64,000 nt of DNA from contig NZ_JACRVU010000004.1 of assembly GCF_018811945.1 (NCBI RefSeq), positions 62,001 through 126,000 of the forward strand, given 5' to 3'. Made by a program: the position numbers and the translations under genes. The notes under the pieces were generated by a model. That model was not told the DNA's origin. It searched no databases and saw only the letters and a program-made list of their open reading frames with translations. Source of the DNA: Gluconobacter sp. P1C6_b (GTDB taxonomy: Bacteria > Pseudomonadota > Alphaproteobacteria > Acetobacterales > Acetobacteraceae). Below are positions 25,356 to 34,147 of this stretch, in pieces (the stretch's first letter is position 1; each line of letters begins with the position of its first letter).

Positions 25356-26102
25356 TTGAGAAAAGCCAACATCGGTGGAGCCCTGTTCGCAGCTCTTGTG
25401 CTCATGTCTTTCTCCGCTGCACCTGCCCAGACGACAGAGACCGTGACTGTCACCGGGCAGCATGCGATGCGTGTCGGCAGCTACAAGGGTATCCACTGGG
25501 TCTATGATCGGTTCGATCGCCTGCCCGAACGTGCACGAAAGGATCTGTCGCTGCATTTTCTGGGTGACATCCTGCCCGATCATGCCGTGCCGTCCGAAGC
25601 GCATGTCGTGCTCCATACCAAAGGCGGTGATATTCCGCTCTTCGCAGGGCAGGACCGGGACATGCATTTTCCCCGCTCCGATGCGCTTCTGGCCGAAAAT
25701 CCGCCCGTTCTGCTAACCCTGCCGCCGGGCCGGAAAGTCCAGCTTGAACTGGCGATCGAGGTTGCCCCCCTGTCGACACCGTCTTTCACGAAGGCGCAGG
25801 CTGAAGGCTGGCTTGGCGAAATCAATGCTTCCATCCGGGACTTCTTTGGTGTGATCCTCGCCTTTCTGGCTCCGGACGCCCATCGCCTGAAGGTCGACGT
25901 CGCTCCGGGGGCGCGTTTTGAAGCGGTGGAGAACGGGACGGCGCGGCTTCTGGTCGATAATCAGGGAGCCGTGCCCTACACTTTCATTCTCCGGCCGCAG
26001 GACTATCAGGACGGCACGGTATTCCGCTCCGACCGGCCATTTTCCATGATCCGCGTGAAGGTGCCGACGAACGAGTTCTTTACGCTCAAACGTAAAAAAT
26101 GA
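25356..26102 (+). CDS. Exported protein of unknown function
   Basis: This 248-residue protein starts at TTG 25356, set by the strong site GAGGAGAAAGG. A signal peptide ends near AAPAQ (25). The mature part has no motif I recognise; alternating hydrophobic and charged segments suggest a beta-rich periplasmic protein. It lies 41 nt after the methyltransferase gene, probably in the same transcript, and 72 nt before fabD. Confidence 0.65.
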   Translation: MRKANIGGALFAALVLMSFSAAPAQTTETVTVTGQHAMRVGSYKGIHWVYDRFDRLPERARKDLSLHFLGDILPDHAVPSEAHVVLHTKGGDIPLFAGQDRDMHFPRSDALLAENPPVLLTLPPGRKVQLELAIEVAPLSTPSFTKAQAEGWLGEINASIRDFFGVILAFLAPDAHRLKVDVAPGARFEAVENGTARLLVDNQGAVPYTFILRPQDYQDGTVFRSDRPFSMIRVKVPTNEFFTLKRKK

Positions 26103-26174
26103 CGCGGGATTTGACAGATGGCCCGCAAGGACGCATCACGCGGAACCTTAAATTCACTGCCAACAGGGGGATCC

Positions 26175-27119
26175 ATGTCGGTTCACGCGTTCGTCTTTCC
26201 GGGACAGGGGAGCCAGTCCGTCGGGATGGGTCAGGCCCTGAATGAGGTTTTTGCATCCTCCCGCGCCGTTTTTCAGGAAGTGGACGAGGCCCTCGGCGAT
26301 CATCTCTCACGCCTGATGTTCTCCGGCGATGCGGATGAACTGACGCGGACCGAAAACGCCCAGCCGGCGCTGTTCGCAGTCTCGCTTGCCGCTGTGCGCG
26401 CTCTGGAAAGCGAAGGTGGCTTCAAACTGGCGGACAAGGCGGCTCTGGTGGCCGGTCATTCGCTGGGTGAGTATTCCGCTCTGGCTGCTGCGGGCACGCT
26501 GGGCATTGCCGAAGGTGCGCGTCTGCTGCGCCTGCGGGGACAGGCCATGCAGCGTGCGGTTCCGGCAGGAGAGGGCGGCATGGCCGCTCTTCTGGGCGTT
26601 GATGCCGCACAGGCCCGTTCGATCTGCGATGAAGCCTCCCAGGGTGAGACGCTGGAAATCGCCAACGACAATGGTGGTGGCCAGATCGTGGTCTCCGGTG
26701 TGATGAGCGCCATTGACCGTGCCATCGTCGTCGCCAAGGAGCATGGCATCAAGCGTGCCGTGAAACTCCCGGTCTCCGCGCCGTTCCATTCGTCGCTGAT
26801 GGCTCCGGCGGCCCGTGAAATGGAAGAGGCGCTGGCGACTGCGACCCTCAATGCACCGTCCGTTCCTGTTATCGCCAATGTCACGGCCGCCAAGGTCACT
26901 GACCCTGCCGTGATCCGCGATCTGCTGGTCAAACAGGTGACGGGCACCGTACGCTGGCGCGAAAGTGTGCAGACGATGGTGGCCATGGGTGTGACGAACA
27001 TGCACGAGCTTGGCGCAGGCAAGGTCCTGTGTGGTCTGGCGCGTCGCATTGCTCCGGAACTGGCGACCAGCAATGCCGGGACGCCCGCTGAAATCGAAGC
27101 CCTGCTCAAGACCCTGTAA
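26175..27119 (+). CDS. fabD: Malonyl-CoA:ACP transacylase
   Basis: This 314-residue enzyme loads malonate onto acyl carrier protein. FPGQGSQ (8-14), the nucleophile Ser96 in GHSLGEY and the catalytic His in SAPFHSSLM are present. ATG 26175 follows AGGGGGA. It starts the fabD-fabG-acpP-fabF-mltG block, 12 nt before fabG. Confidence 0.97.
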   Translation: MSVHAFVFPGQGSQSVGMGQALNEVFASSRAVFQEVDEALGDHLSRLMFSGDADELTRTENAQPALFAVSLAAVRALESEGGFKLADKAALVAGHSLGEYSALAAAGTLGIAEGARLLRLRGQAMQRAVPAGEGGMAALLGVDAAQARSICDEASQGETLEIANDNGGGQIVVSGVMSAIDRAIVVAKEHGIKRAVKLPVSAPFHSSLMAPAAREMEEALATATLNAPSVPVIANVTAAKVTDPAVIRDLLVKQVTGTVRWRESVQTMVAMGVTNMHELGAGKVLCGLARRIAPELATSNAGTPAEIEALLKTL

Positions 27120-27131
27120 GGACAACCGATC

Positions 27132-27872
27132 ATGTTCTCTCTTTCCGGCAAGACTGCTCTCGTCACGGGTGCATCCGGCGGCATTGGCGCTGCGATTGCC
27201 CGTCAGCTTCATGCGCAGGGTGCGATGGTCGTGCTCAGCGGTACGCGCGAAGCCGCTCTTCAGGAACTGGCTGACAGCCTGGGCGAGCGCGCCCATATCG
27301 CCGTCGCCAACCTGTCCGACCCGGCCGAGGCTGATGGCCTCGTTGCCAAGGCCGAGGCCGTTGCTGGTGCGCCGCTGGACATTCTGGTCAACAATGCGGG
27401 TCTGACGCGTGATACGCTCGCTATCCGCATGAAGGACAGCGACTGGTCGCAGGTGCTGACCGTGGATCTGGAAAGCCCGTTCCGTCTGGCCCGCGCTGCG
27501 CTCAAGGGCATGCTGCGCCGTCGGGCGGGGCGGATCATTTCCATTGCGTCCGTGGTGGGAACGACGGGCAATGCCGGTCAGGCCAACTATGCCGCTGCCA
27601 AGGCCGGCATCGTGGGCATGAGCAAGTCGCTCGCGCAGGAAGCCGGTCCGCGTGGCGTCACGGTCAACGTCGTGGCGCCCGGTTTCATCGAAACGCCGAT
27701 GACGGATGTGCTGCCGGAAACCGTGCGCGAGAAGCTGGTTGGCTCCATTCCGCTCGGTCGGATGGGGAATACTGGTGACGTGGCGTCCGCAGTAGTATAT
27801 CTGGCTTCCGATGAGGCAGCATGGGTCACGGGTACGACCCTGCACGTCAATGGTGGCATGGCGATGGTCTGA
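27132..27872 (+). CDS. fabG: 3-oxoacyl-ACP reductase
   Basis: This 246-residue SDR performs the first reduction of the fatty acid cycle. TGASGGIG (12-19), NNAG (87-90), Ser140, Tyr153 and Lys157 are all present in the FabG context (SVVGTTGNAGQANYAAAKAG). The C-terminus TTLHVNGGMAMV is typical. It sits between fabD and acpP. Confidence 0.97.
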   Translation: MFSLSGKTALVTGASGGIGAAIARQLHAQGAMVVLSGTREAALQELADSLGERAHIAVANLSDPAEADGLVAKAEAVAGAPLDILVNNAGLTRDTLAIRMKDSDWSQVLTVDLESPFRLARAALKGMLRRRAGRIISIASVVGTTGNAGQANYAAAKAGIVGMSKSLAQEAGPRGVTVNVVAPGFIETPMTDVLPETVREKLVGSIPLGRMGNTGDVASAVVYLASDEAAWVTGTTLHVNGGMAMV

Positions 27873-28092
27873 ATGCTTGGCCTTTTTGGTTAAAGCATGC
27901 TAATCGCGCGCTGCTTTGCCCGGCCTGCTGAAGGCTGATGTCCGGTTCTTCCGGCGGCAACGCCTCCCCTGCGAAGGGGGCGGTCCTGCGCTGGAGGAAC
28001 CTCCGGGCTTCCGGACTGGCAGATGGCAGTACGAGTTTTGATGTAACGCACCGGACGGGCAAAGACCCCGGATGGGCATAAGGAACGAACAG
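27873..28092. other. 220-nt structured spacer before acpP
   Basis: No gene is visible. The stretch contains GC-rich short hairpins, for example GGAGG-AA-CCTCC near 28000. It probably holds an independent promoter for acpP, whose product is needed in far larger amount than its neighbours, but I cannot point to clear -35/-10 boxes. Confidence 0.4.
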
Positions 28093-28332
28093 ATGAGCGA
28101 TATTGCTGACAAGGTAAAGAAGATCGTTGTCGAGCACCTCGGTGTGGACGAAAGCAAGGTAACGCCGGACGCGTCGTTCATCGACGATCTGGGCGCTGAC
28201 AGCCTCGACACGGTCGAGCTGGTCATGGCTTTCGAAGAAGCCTTCTCCGTCGAGATCCCGGAAGATGCAGCTGAGAAGATCGCAACCGTCAAGGATGCCA
28301 TCGACTACATCGAGAAGCAGAAGGCAGCCTGA
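28093..28332 (+). CDS. acpP: Acyl carrier protein
   Basis: This 79-residue acidic four-helix protein carries the phosphopantetheine arm on Ser37 in [15 protein letters not shown] 28093 follows AAGGAAC. It is the housekeeping carrier for the fab genes around it, distinct from the second, sphingolipid-linked ACP at 43.2 kb. Confidence 0.98.
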   Translation: MSDIADKVKKIVVEHLGVDESKVTPDASFIDDLGADSLDTVELVMAFEEAFSVEIPEDAAEKIATVKDAIDYIEKQKAA

Positions 28333-28340
28333 GGCTGACT

Positions 28341-28360
28341 GGAGCCGGTTTTCCGGCTCC
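28341..28360 (+). terminator. Hairpin after acpP (attenuator or processing site)
   Basis: GGAGCCGG-TTTT-CCGGCTCC is a perfect 8-bp stem directly after the acpP stop. No T-run follows, so it may reduce read-through into fabF or protect the acpP mRNA 3' end. Two further hairpins follow before fabF. Confidence 0.5.
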
Positions 28361-28456
28361 GGATTCCCGTCTCGTCATACGAGGCGGAAGACCAGCCGGG
28401 TCTTTTCCTGAGGCCCGGCTGCAAGACCCGGACATAACGTGAGACAAGAGGCATCG

Positions 28457-29743
28457 ATGAGCGGGACTGCAACTAACGGGCGGCGTGTCGTCGTAACCGG
28501 TATCGGTGTTGTCAGCCCACTGGCTGTGGGCGCGGAACTGACATGGAAGCGGCTGATCGAAGGACAGTCCGGCATTGGCCGGATCACGCATTTCGATGCC
28601 TCCGAACTTCCTGCCCAGGTCGCCGGACAGGTTCCGGACGGCCCGACGGCGGAAGGCGGTCTCACGTTGTCCGACTGGGTGCCGGTCAAGGACCAGAAGA
28701 AGATGGACCGCTTCATCCATCTGGGCCTTGCCGCAGCCATTCAGGCTGTCGAGGATTCAGGCTGGAAGCCTGAGGACGAGGACGGTCGCTGCGCCACTGG
28801 CGTGATGATCGGCTCGGGTATCGGCGGTCTCCAGACGATTTATGACGGCTCCCTGACGGTTTCGAGCGGCAAGGCCCGCCGTCTGTCGCCGTTCTTCATT
28901 CCCTCCGCCCTGATCAACCTGATTTCCGGTCACCTTTCGATCCGCTACGGGTTCAAGGGACCGAACCATGCTGTTGTGACGGCCTGCGCGACCGGCGTTC
29001 ACGCCATCGGTGATGCCTCGCGCCTCATCCAGTATGGCGACGCGGACGTGATGGTGGCGGGTGGCGCGGAAGCCGCGATCTGCTCGCTCGGTATTGCCGG
29101 GTTCTGCTCGGCCCGTGCGCTCTCCACCGGCTCCAACGATGATCCGACGAAAGCCTCGCGCCCGTGGGACAAGGACCGCGACGGCTTCATCATGGGTGAG
29201 GGTGCCGGTGTGGTCGTGCTTGAGGAACTCGAGCACGCAAAGCGCCGTGGTGCGAAGATCTATGGTGAAATTGGCGGCTACGGCATGTCCGGTGACGCCC
29301 ATCACATCACGGCCCCGGCCGAAGGCCATGAAGGTGCGTTCCGCGCCATGAAGGCTGCCCTGCGCAACAGCGGTGGCCTGACCACGGCCGACATCGACTA
29401 CGTCAACGCCCACGGCACCTCCACCATGGCCGATGATCTTGAGCTTGATGCGGTCGAGCGCTTCTTCGGCGATGACGCCAAGCGTCTGGCCATGTCGTCC
29501 ACGAAGTCGGCCATTGGGCATCTTCTGGGTGCGGCCGGTGCGGTTGAAGCGATTTTCTGCCTTCAGGCCATCCGTGACGGCATCGTGCCGCCCACGTTGA
29601 ACCTGGACAATCCGGCGCGTGAAAGCGTCATCGACCGCGTGGCGCATGTGGCCCAGCAGCGCAAGATCGACGTTGCCCTGTCCAACAGCTTCGGTTTTGG
29701 CGGCACGAATGCGAGCATCATCCTCAAGCGCTTCAAGGACTGA
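28457..29743 (+). CDS. fabF: 3-oxoacyl-ACP synthase II
   Basis: This 428-residue condensing enzyme elongates acyl-ACP with malonyl-ACP. The catalytic triad is Cys177 (VTACATG), His319 (NAHGTST) and His355 (IGHLLG). The conserved end GFGGTNASIILKRF is present. ATG 28457 follows AAGAGGC. mltG begins 17 nt after its stop. Confidence 0.97.
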   Translation: MSGTATNGRRVVVTGIGVVSPLAVGAELTWKRLIEGQSGIGRITHFDASELPAQVAGQVPDGPTAEGGLTLSDWVPVKDQKKMDRFIHLGLAAAIQAVEDSGWKPEDEDGRCATGVMIGSGIGGLQTIYDGSLTVSSGKARRLSPFFIPSALINLISGHLSIRYGFKGPNHAVVTACATGVHAIGDASRLIQYGDADVMVAGGAEAAICSLGIAGFCSARALSTGSNDDPTKASRPWDKDRDGFIMGEGAGVVVLEELEHAKRRGAKIYGEIGGYGMSGDAHHITAPAEGHEGAFRAMKAALRNSGGLTTADIDYVNAHGTSTMADDLELDAVERFFGDDAKRLAMSSTKSAIGHLLGAAGAVEAIFCLQAIRDGIVPPTLNLDNPARESVIDRVAHVAQQRKIDVALSNSFGFGGTNASIILKRFKD

Positions 29744-29760
29744 GGAAGGGTTCGTTTTCA

Positions 29761-30810
29761 ATGTCTGAAGGTCAGCCGGACGGCGAGGAACCGCGGAAGC
29801 TTGTTCTTCCGCCAAAGGCTGGCCGCAAGCTGGCGCTCTTCGGAGCGCCACTGCTCATCGTCGCAGGACTGGCCGCAGGTTACGGTCATTACACCGATCC
29901 CGGTCCTCTTCAGGACGAAAAGATTTTCGTCATTCCGCACGGCAACAATGCCCGTGTGACAAAGGCGCTTCAGGACGACGGGATCCTCTCCCCGACCTGG
30001 GCATCGGGCACGTTTTTCCGGATTGCCGCGTTCCTGACGCATCGCGATGGTCAGATCCACGCGGCTGAACTCCAGTTTCCGGCCCGCGTTTCGGTCGCGC
30101 ATACCCTTGAGATCCTGCGTCACGGAAAGCCCGTGTCCCATCAGCTTACGGTGCCCGAGGGACTGACGGCCCTCAGGATCGCGGCCATTCTGAACAAGGC
30201 TCCGGCGCTGAGCGGCGATCTGCCCACACTTGCCGAAGGCAGCGTTTTTCCCCAGACGGTCTCTTACGTCTGGGGGACGTCGCGGCAGGCTCTGGCCGAA
30301 AAACTGCAGAAAATGATGGCGGTCAAGCTCGCCGCAGCCTGGGACGGTCGCAATGTCGAAGCGCTGGACGGGCTGATCCAGTCTCCACAGGAACTGCTGG
30401 TTCTCGCATCGCTGATCGAGCGTGAGACGGCCGTGCCGTCCGAGCGGCCGATGGTGGCTCGCGTGTTCCTGAACCGCCTGAAACTGGGTATGCGGCTTCA
30501 GACGGATCCGAGCGTCATTTACGGGCTCAGCAATGGAGCCGGAACACTGGACGCACCGCTGACCCATGAGGATCTGCAGACCCCCGGGCCTTACAACACC
30601 TATCTTCAGGCGGGACTGCCGCCCGGTCCCATCTGCTCGCCGGGGCCGACCTCACTGGACGCCGCAGCGCATCCGGCTGATGGGAAGATGCTGTATTTCG
30701 TGGCGACGGGGACGGGTGGGCATAATTTTGCCGAGACGCTCGCCGATCAGGATAAAAACATCCGGGCCTACCACGCACATCTGTCAGCGACACCTCAGAA
30801 CCAGAACTGA
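29761..30810 (+). CDS. mltG: Endolytic murein transglycosylase
   Basis: This 349-residue YceG/MltG protein has one membrane helix (about 24-42), a LysM-like segment and the catalytic domain with Glu220 in LASLIERET, then QTDPSVIYG and YNTYLQAGLPPGPICSPG. It cuts nascent glycan strands and sets their length. fabF-mltG adjacency is common in alphaproteobacteria. Confidence 0.95.
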   Translation: MSEGQPDGEEPRKLVLPPKAGRKLALFGAPLLIVAGLAAGYGHYTDPGPLQDEKIFVIPHGNNARVTKALQDDGILSPTWASGTFFRIAAFLTHRDGQIHAAELQFPARVSVAHTLEILRHGKPVSHQLTVPEGLTALRIAAILNKAPALSGDLPTLAEGSVFPQTVSYVWGTSRQALAEKLQKMMAVKLAAAWDGRNVEALDGLIQSPQELLVLASLIERETAVPSERPMVARVFLNRLKLGMRLQTDPSVIYGLSNGAGTLDAPLTHEDLQTPGPYNTYLQAGLPPGPICSPGPTSLDAAAHPADGKMLYFVATGTGGHNFAETLADQDKNIRAYHAHLSATPQNQN

Positions 30811-30813
30811 ACT

Positions 30814-30835
30814 CCCGTCCTCCGCAGAGGACGGG
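30814..30835. terminator. Hairpin between convergent mltG and the SYLF gene
   Basis: CCCGTCCTC-CGCA-GAGGACGGG is a perfect 9-bp stem with a 4-nt loop in the 35-nt convergent gap. There is no U-tract on either strand, so strength is uncertain. Confidence 0.55.
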
Positions 30836-30845
30836 CGCAATGCTC

Positions 30846-31730
30846 TCAGTGCTTCAGCGGAGCGAGAGTCTGGCTCTGCACGCTGGACGCCTGTGCCGAA
30901 TACGGCCGAGTGGCGTCATAGGTCGCCGGGTAGGGGTTGTTGCCGACGACGTCCTGCGTGGCGGACGTGCGTGCGGCGGTGGCCGCCTGTGACACGCGGG
31001 ACGTCGCTGTGGCTGCGCTGCTGGTGGGCAGCTTCGCCACGGACATCAGAGCGCGACGCAGCGGGTCGGCGGACGGGTTGTTGACGCGCATCGTCACGAT
31101 GATGTCCTCGGGGCCGACGGTCTGGTTGTAATAGGCCCGGTTGGCGCCACTATCGACGGTCAGCTTGGAACCACCCAGCGCAGCTCCGGCATACAGACCC
31201 TCGTTCTTCTGAGCGGCGTAGATGTCGGTGTTGTGCGCGCCAGCCGTGCTGTCTTCGAGCCCCGAGCCGATGCTGGCGAAGGAGGCGGACGCAGAGGCAT
31301 CAAACTTGAACTGGCTGTCCAGAATGGCCTGGATGCCGCGCTGGGACATGATGAACAGGATCGTTTCCGTGCTCTGCACGCCAAGCTGAAGTCCCATCGA
31401 CGCTGTGCCCAGACGGTAAAATGCCGGGTCGGACCATGAGCCGCGGGCGTCGCGGCTCAGAAGCACGCAGCGTCCCCCGGAACCGCCGATCCCGAAGGAC
31501 ATGTTCAGCACGGACGGGCAGACCATGACGGCCTTGGCTTCTGCCAGCAGCTTCTGGGAGCGGGACTGTGCTGTTGTTCCCGTGAAGAGATCCTGAACCG
31601 CCAGCGTGGCGCGATCGACAATGATCTGCTGTTGGCTGGCCGTGGTCTGAGGCGCATCGGAACAGGCGGACAGGGCGGTGCAACCCGAAGCGACGAGCAC
31701 TGTCGTACGCAGGAGACCTGACAGGGTCAT
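30846..31730 (-). CDS. SYLF/Ysc84-domain lipoprotein
   Basis: This 294-residue protein has a lipoprotein signal ending LSAC (Cys23). A SYLF (Ysc84) lipid-binding domain spans about 60-215, with AKAVMVCPSVLNMSFGIGGSGGRCVLLSR, GLQLGVQSTETILFIMS and a GLYAGAALGGSKL close. The C-terminal 70 residues are Ser/Thr/Ala-rich and look disordered. Bacterial members are envelope lipoproteins of unknown role. It is transcribed alone. Confidence 0.88.
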   Translation of the reverse strand: MTLSGLLRTTVLVASGCTALSACSDAPQTTASQQQIIVDRATLAVQDLFTGTTAQSRSQKLLAEAKAVMVCPSVLNMSFGIGGSGGRCVLLSRDARGSWSDPAFYRLGTASMGLQLGVQSTETILFIMSQRGIQAILDSQFKFDASASASFASIGSGLEDSTAGAHNTDIYAAQKNEGLYAGAALGGSKLTVDSGANRAYYNQTVGPEDIIVTMRVNNPSADPLRRALMSVAKLPTSSAATATSRVSQAATAARTSATQDVVGNNPYPATYDATRPYSAQASSVQSQTLAPLKH

Positions 31731-31816
31731 GGAGGATACCTTCTGCAGTCATCGTAGGAATGTTCCCGCACTATGCGCCAAATGCGGCCAAATCACGAGT
31801 GCGGGGGGAGGGAATG

Positions 31817-32605
31817 TCAGATTTCCACGTCAACAGCCGCAGAGAGCGCCTTCGCAATGCCGGGCGCGGCGGCAAGAATGGTCGCCCCGCCCGTCAGGCC
31901 ACCGGTCTGAAGGAAAGGCGAGACCGCAGCCCCTGCTTCCGAAAGGATGATCAGAGCCGCCGCCACATCCCAGAGCTGGATGACGATTTCCAGATAGCCG
32001 TCGGAACGGCCACAGGCCACATCAGCCAGTGCGAGCGCACCGGACCCGCCGGAGCGCGGCATCGCGCCGAGCGCCATGATGGCGGCAATCTTCTCGTTGA
32101 AGGTCTCGGTCGTCACGCGCGCGGACCAGCCCATCTCGATCATGGCTTCCTGCGTGTTGGTGATGGGGGACGCCTTGATCGGCTTGCCGTTCAGGAACGC
32201 GCCCTTGCCCTTCTGGGCCGTGAAGACTTCGCCAAGCGCCGGAGCATCGATCACGCCGGCAACGGGTTCGTCTCCGTCCAGCAGGCCGAGCGAGACGCAC
32301 CAGCGGTCACGTCCACGGGCATAATTCGATGTGCCGTCAATCGGGTCCACGACCCAGCGGAAGCCGCCCTGACGCGTCGCACCATTTTCCTCACCCTGAA
32401 AGCCATCCTCGGGGAAAAGCTCCTGGATGCGGCGGCTGACAAAGGCTTCGACGGCGCCATCCGTCTCGGTCAGGTAGTCCTGCCGGCCCTTGAGGGTTCC
32501 GGTCGGGCCACCGGGAGCGGGACGCAGGGCGAGGGCCAGCTGGGCTGCGTCCCGCACGACTGAGCGGGCGGCTTCGAGGCGGACGGCAATCGGATCGAAG
32601 GTCAT
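31817..32605 (-). CDS. Inositol monophosphatase family phosphatase
   Basis: This 262-residue protein has the metal sites of the IMPase fold: GEE (71-73), DPIDGTSN (87-94) and Asp213 in LWDVAAALIILSEAGA. Relatives hydrolyse inositol phosphate, fructose bisphosphate, histidinol phosphate or PAP, and SuhB also acts in rRNA antitermination; the sequence alone does not choose. It follows MmcB by 9 nt, with AGGACAG as ribosome site. Confidence 0.85.
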   Translation of the reverse strand: MTFDPIAVRLEAARSVVRDAAQLALALRPAPGGPTGTLKGRQDYLTETDGAVEAFVSRRIQELFPEDGFQGEENGATRQGGFRWVVDPIDGTSNYARGRDRWCVSLGLLDGDEPVAGVIDAPALGEVFTAQKGKGAFLNGKPIKASPITNTQEAMIEMGWSARVTTETFNEKIAAIMALGAMPRSGGSGALALADVACGRSDGYLEIVIQLWDVAAALIILSEAGAAVSPFLQTGGLTGGATILAAAPGIAKALSAAVDVEI

Positions 32606-32614
32606 GGAACTGTC

Positions 32615-33154
32615 CTAGTCTGTGCGCCGTGCAGCGCGGAGGGATGCCGTAATGGCGGGGTCTTCAAGGCTCATGAGACGGCTTGCGGCCGTAGTTGCAA
32701 ACAGATGCAGCAGCGTGCGCCGCCGTGCGGGAGCCAGCTTATGGAGCGCGGGCTCCCGAATGATCGTGCACTCTGCCAGAATACTGTCGCGCAGGGCAGC
32801 GGGGACGGTGCTGACGCTGACGACGATCAGGCCCACATCCGGCGGAATGAGGTCCAGCGGAAAACCGTCATCCACCGCAAAAAACAGCCGGTCGGACCAG
32901 TCCCGGTATTCGGGCCATTTCTGATCGGTCTGGAAATCGCGCAGGCCGGACTTGATCTCGATGCAGGTCAGGGAATGATCGGGCAGAAGCGCCATGATGT
33001 CCGCGCGGCGTCCTGCGGCGGGAAGGGCGAATTCATTGATGGCGGCCCAGTTCATTGTCCGGCACAATCCGAGGACGGCGCGCCGGATGGTCAGCTGCAT
33101 TTCCGGCAGGCCACAGGATGTTGCAGCGGGATTTTCGGCAAGAACCGTACTCAT
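32615..33154 (-). CDS. mmcB: MmcB family DNA repair protein
   Basis: This 179-residue nuclease-like protein has the PD-(D/E)xK pattern Asp52, Glu66, Lys68 (RRADIMALL and CIEIKSG) followed by the family block KWPEYRDWSDRLFFAV and LAPARRRTLL. MmcB proteins of alphaproteobacteria are linked to DNA-damage tolerance. ATG 33154 follows CAGGATGG; a longer frame to 33238 adds a basic stretch without family similarity. Confidence 0.87.
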   Translation of the reverse strand: MSTVLAENPAATSCGLPEMQLTIRRAVLGLCRTMNWAAINEFALPAAGRRADIMALLPDHSLTCIEIKSGLRDFQTDQKWPEYRDWSDRLFFAVDDGFPLDLIPPDVGLIVVSVSTVPAALRDSILAECTIIREPALHKLAPARRRTLLHLFATTAASRLMSLEDPAITASLRAARRTD

Positions 33155-33186
33155 GGTTCCATCCTGCCCCGATCTGCGCTCTACGT

Positions 33187-33207
33187 CTGCCCCGGCAGGT
33201 TTTTTTT
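33187..33207 (+). terminator. Small hairpin and T8 run in the leader of the next gene
   Basis: CTGC-CCCG-GCAG followed by GG-free T8 (33200-33207) has the form of a weak intrinsic terminator, yet it lies 30 nt before the ATG at 33237 with no gene ending before it on this strand. It may be a leader attenuator or chance. Confidence 0.35.
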
Positions 33208-33236
33208 GAAGCTGTATTTTTACGGGAGAGTGCCTC

Positions 33237-34127
33237 ATGCCATTTTTGCGAACGGATCACTGGCGATGCGCCATCGTTCACGCGCCTCTGGCTGAGGTGG
33301 TCGAAGCGGCCAGTCTGAACGGCTTTCCCATCACGACTCTGCCCGATATCGGGGATCACTGTTTCCTGGCCGATCCGTTCGGATTCTGGCGCGACGGAAA
33401 GCTGCATGTCTTTGCCGAGGCCTTCGATTACCGCAAACCCACGGGAACGATCGAGGTCCTGATCTATGACGGGACGGGCCGGCTACTGTCGCGCGAAACC
33501 GTTCTGCAGGAGCCCTGGCATCTCTCCTACCCGTTCGTGTTCGCGCATGAGGGCGAGGTCTACATGCTGCCCGAGGCCAGCGCTTCGGGCCGTCTTTCGC
33601 TCTATCGGGCAAAATCGTTTCCGCGTGAGTGGGAGCGGGTCGAGGCGTTCGATTTCCCCGAAGCCGCGATCGATGCCACGCCATTTCATTATGCCGATCG
33701 CTGGTGGATGTTCTGGACGCCTGCGGGCAACAGGGACGAACGGCAGAGCCTTCTGAACATTTCCGTGGCCGATACCCTGATGGGACCATGGAAAAACCTC
33801 GGGCTTTTCCTGAACGACCGGGCAGGGGCCCGTCCCGGGGGCACGCCGGTTCTTGTGGATGGAAAGATCTTCCTGCCTACGCAGGACTGTCGTGGAACCT
33901 ATGGTCGCGGGATCCGGCTGCTGGAAATCGAAGGGCTGGAGCGGGGTCTGCCAAAAGTCACACCCGGCCTGTCGATTTCCATCCCGGCGTCTCTGCGGAA
34001 GCGGTATCCGGACGGCATGCATACCCTGTCCGCAGCCGGGCAGGTGACGCTGATTGACGTCAAGAAAATCGGGATCGGGCCGAAACGGGACCTGCTCAAC
34101 CTGAAGCGACGGATCTTCGGCGCCTGA
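33237..34127 (+). CDS. Five-bladed-propeller protein, GINT1 N-terminal-domain type
   Basis: This 296-residue protein resembles the N-terminal domain named after plant glucosamine inositolphosphorylceramide transferase, a beta-propeller like GH43: LADPFGFWRDGKLHVFAEA (44-62), EPWHLSYPFVFAHEGEVYMLPEAS, IDATPFHYADRWWMFWTP and GTPVLVDGKIFLPTQD. In bacteria this domain accompanies polysaccharide and glycolipid genes; its activity is not established. GGGAGAG precedes the ATG. It is convergent with the GT4 gene and borders the sphingolipid region. Confidence 0.72.
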   Translation: MPFLRTDHWRCAIVHAPLAEVVEAASLNGFPITTLPDIGDHCFLADPFGFWRDGKLHVFAEAFDYRKPTGTIEVLIYDGTGRLLSRETVLQEPWHLSYPFVFAHEGEVYMLPEASASGRLSLYRAKSFPREWERVEAFDFPEAAIDATPFHYADRWWMFWTPAGNRDERQSLLNISVADTLMGPWKNLGLFLNDRAGARPGGTPVLVDGKIFLPTQDCRGTYGRGIRLLEIEGLERGLPKVTPGLSISIPASLRKRYPDGMHTLSAAGQVTLIDVKKIGIGPKRDLLNLKRRIFGA

Positions 34128-34147
34128 GAAGCGCGTATCCCGGGCGT

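Noticed and set aside
26307-27845. 512-codon minus-strand frame antisense to fabD and fabG
   Set aside because: Shadow of two conserved genes; no ribosome site or domain.
27847-28137. Possible 96-codon minus-strand gene in the fabG-acpP spacer
   Set aside because: No ribosome site, no recognisable sequence, and it overlaps the acpP start and the fabG end.
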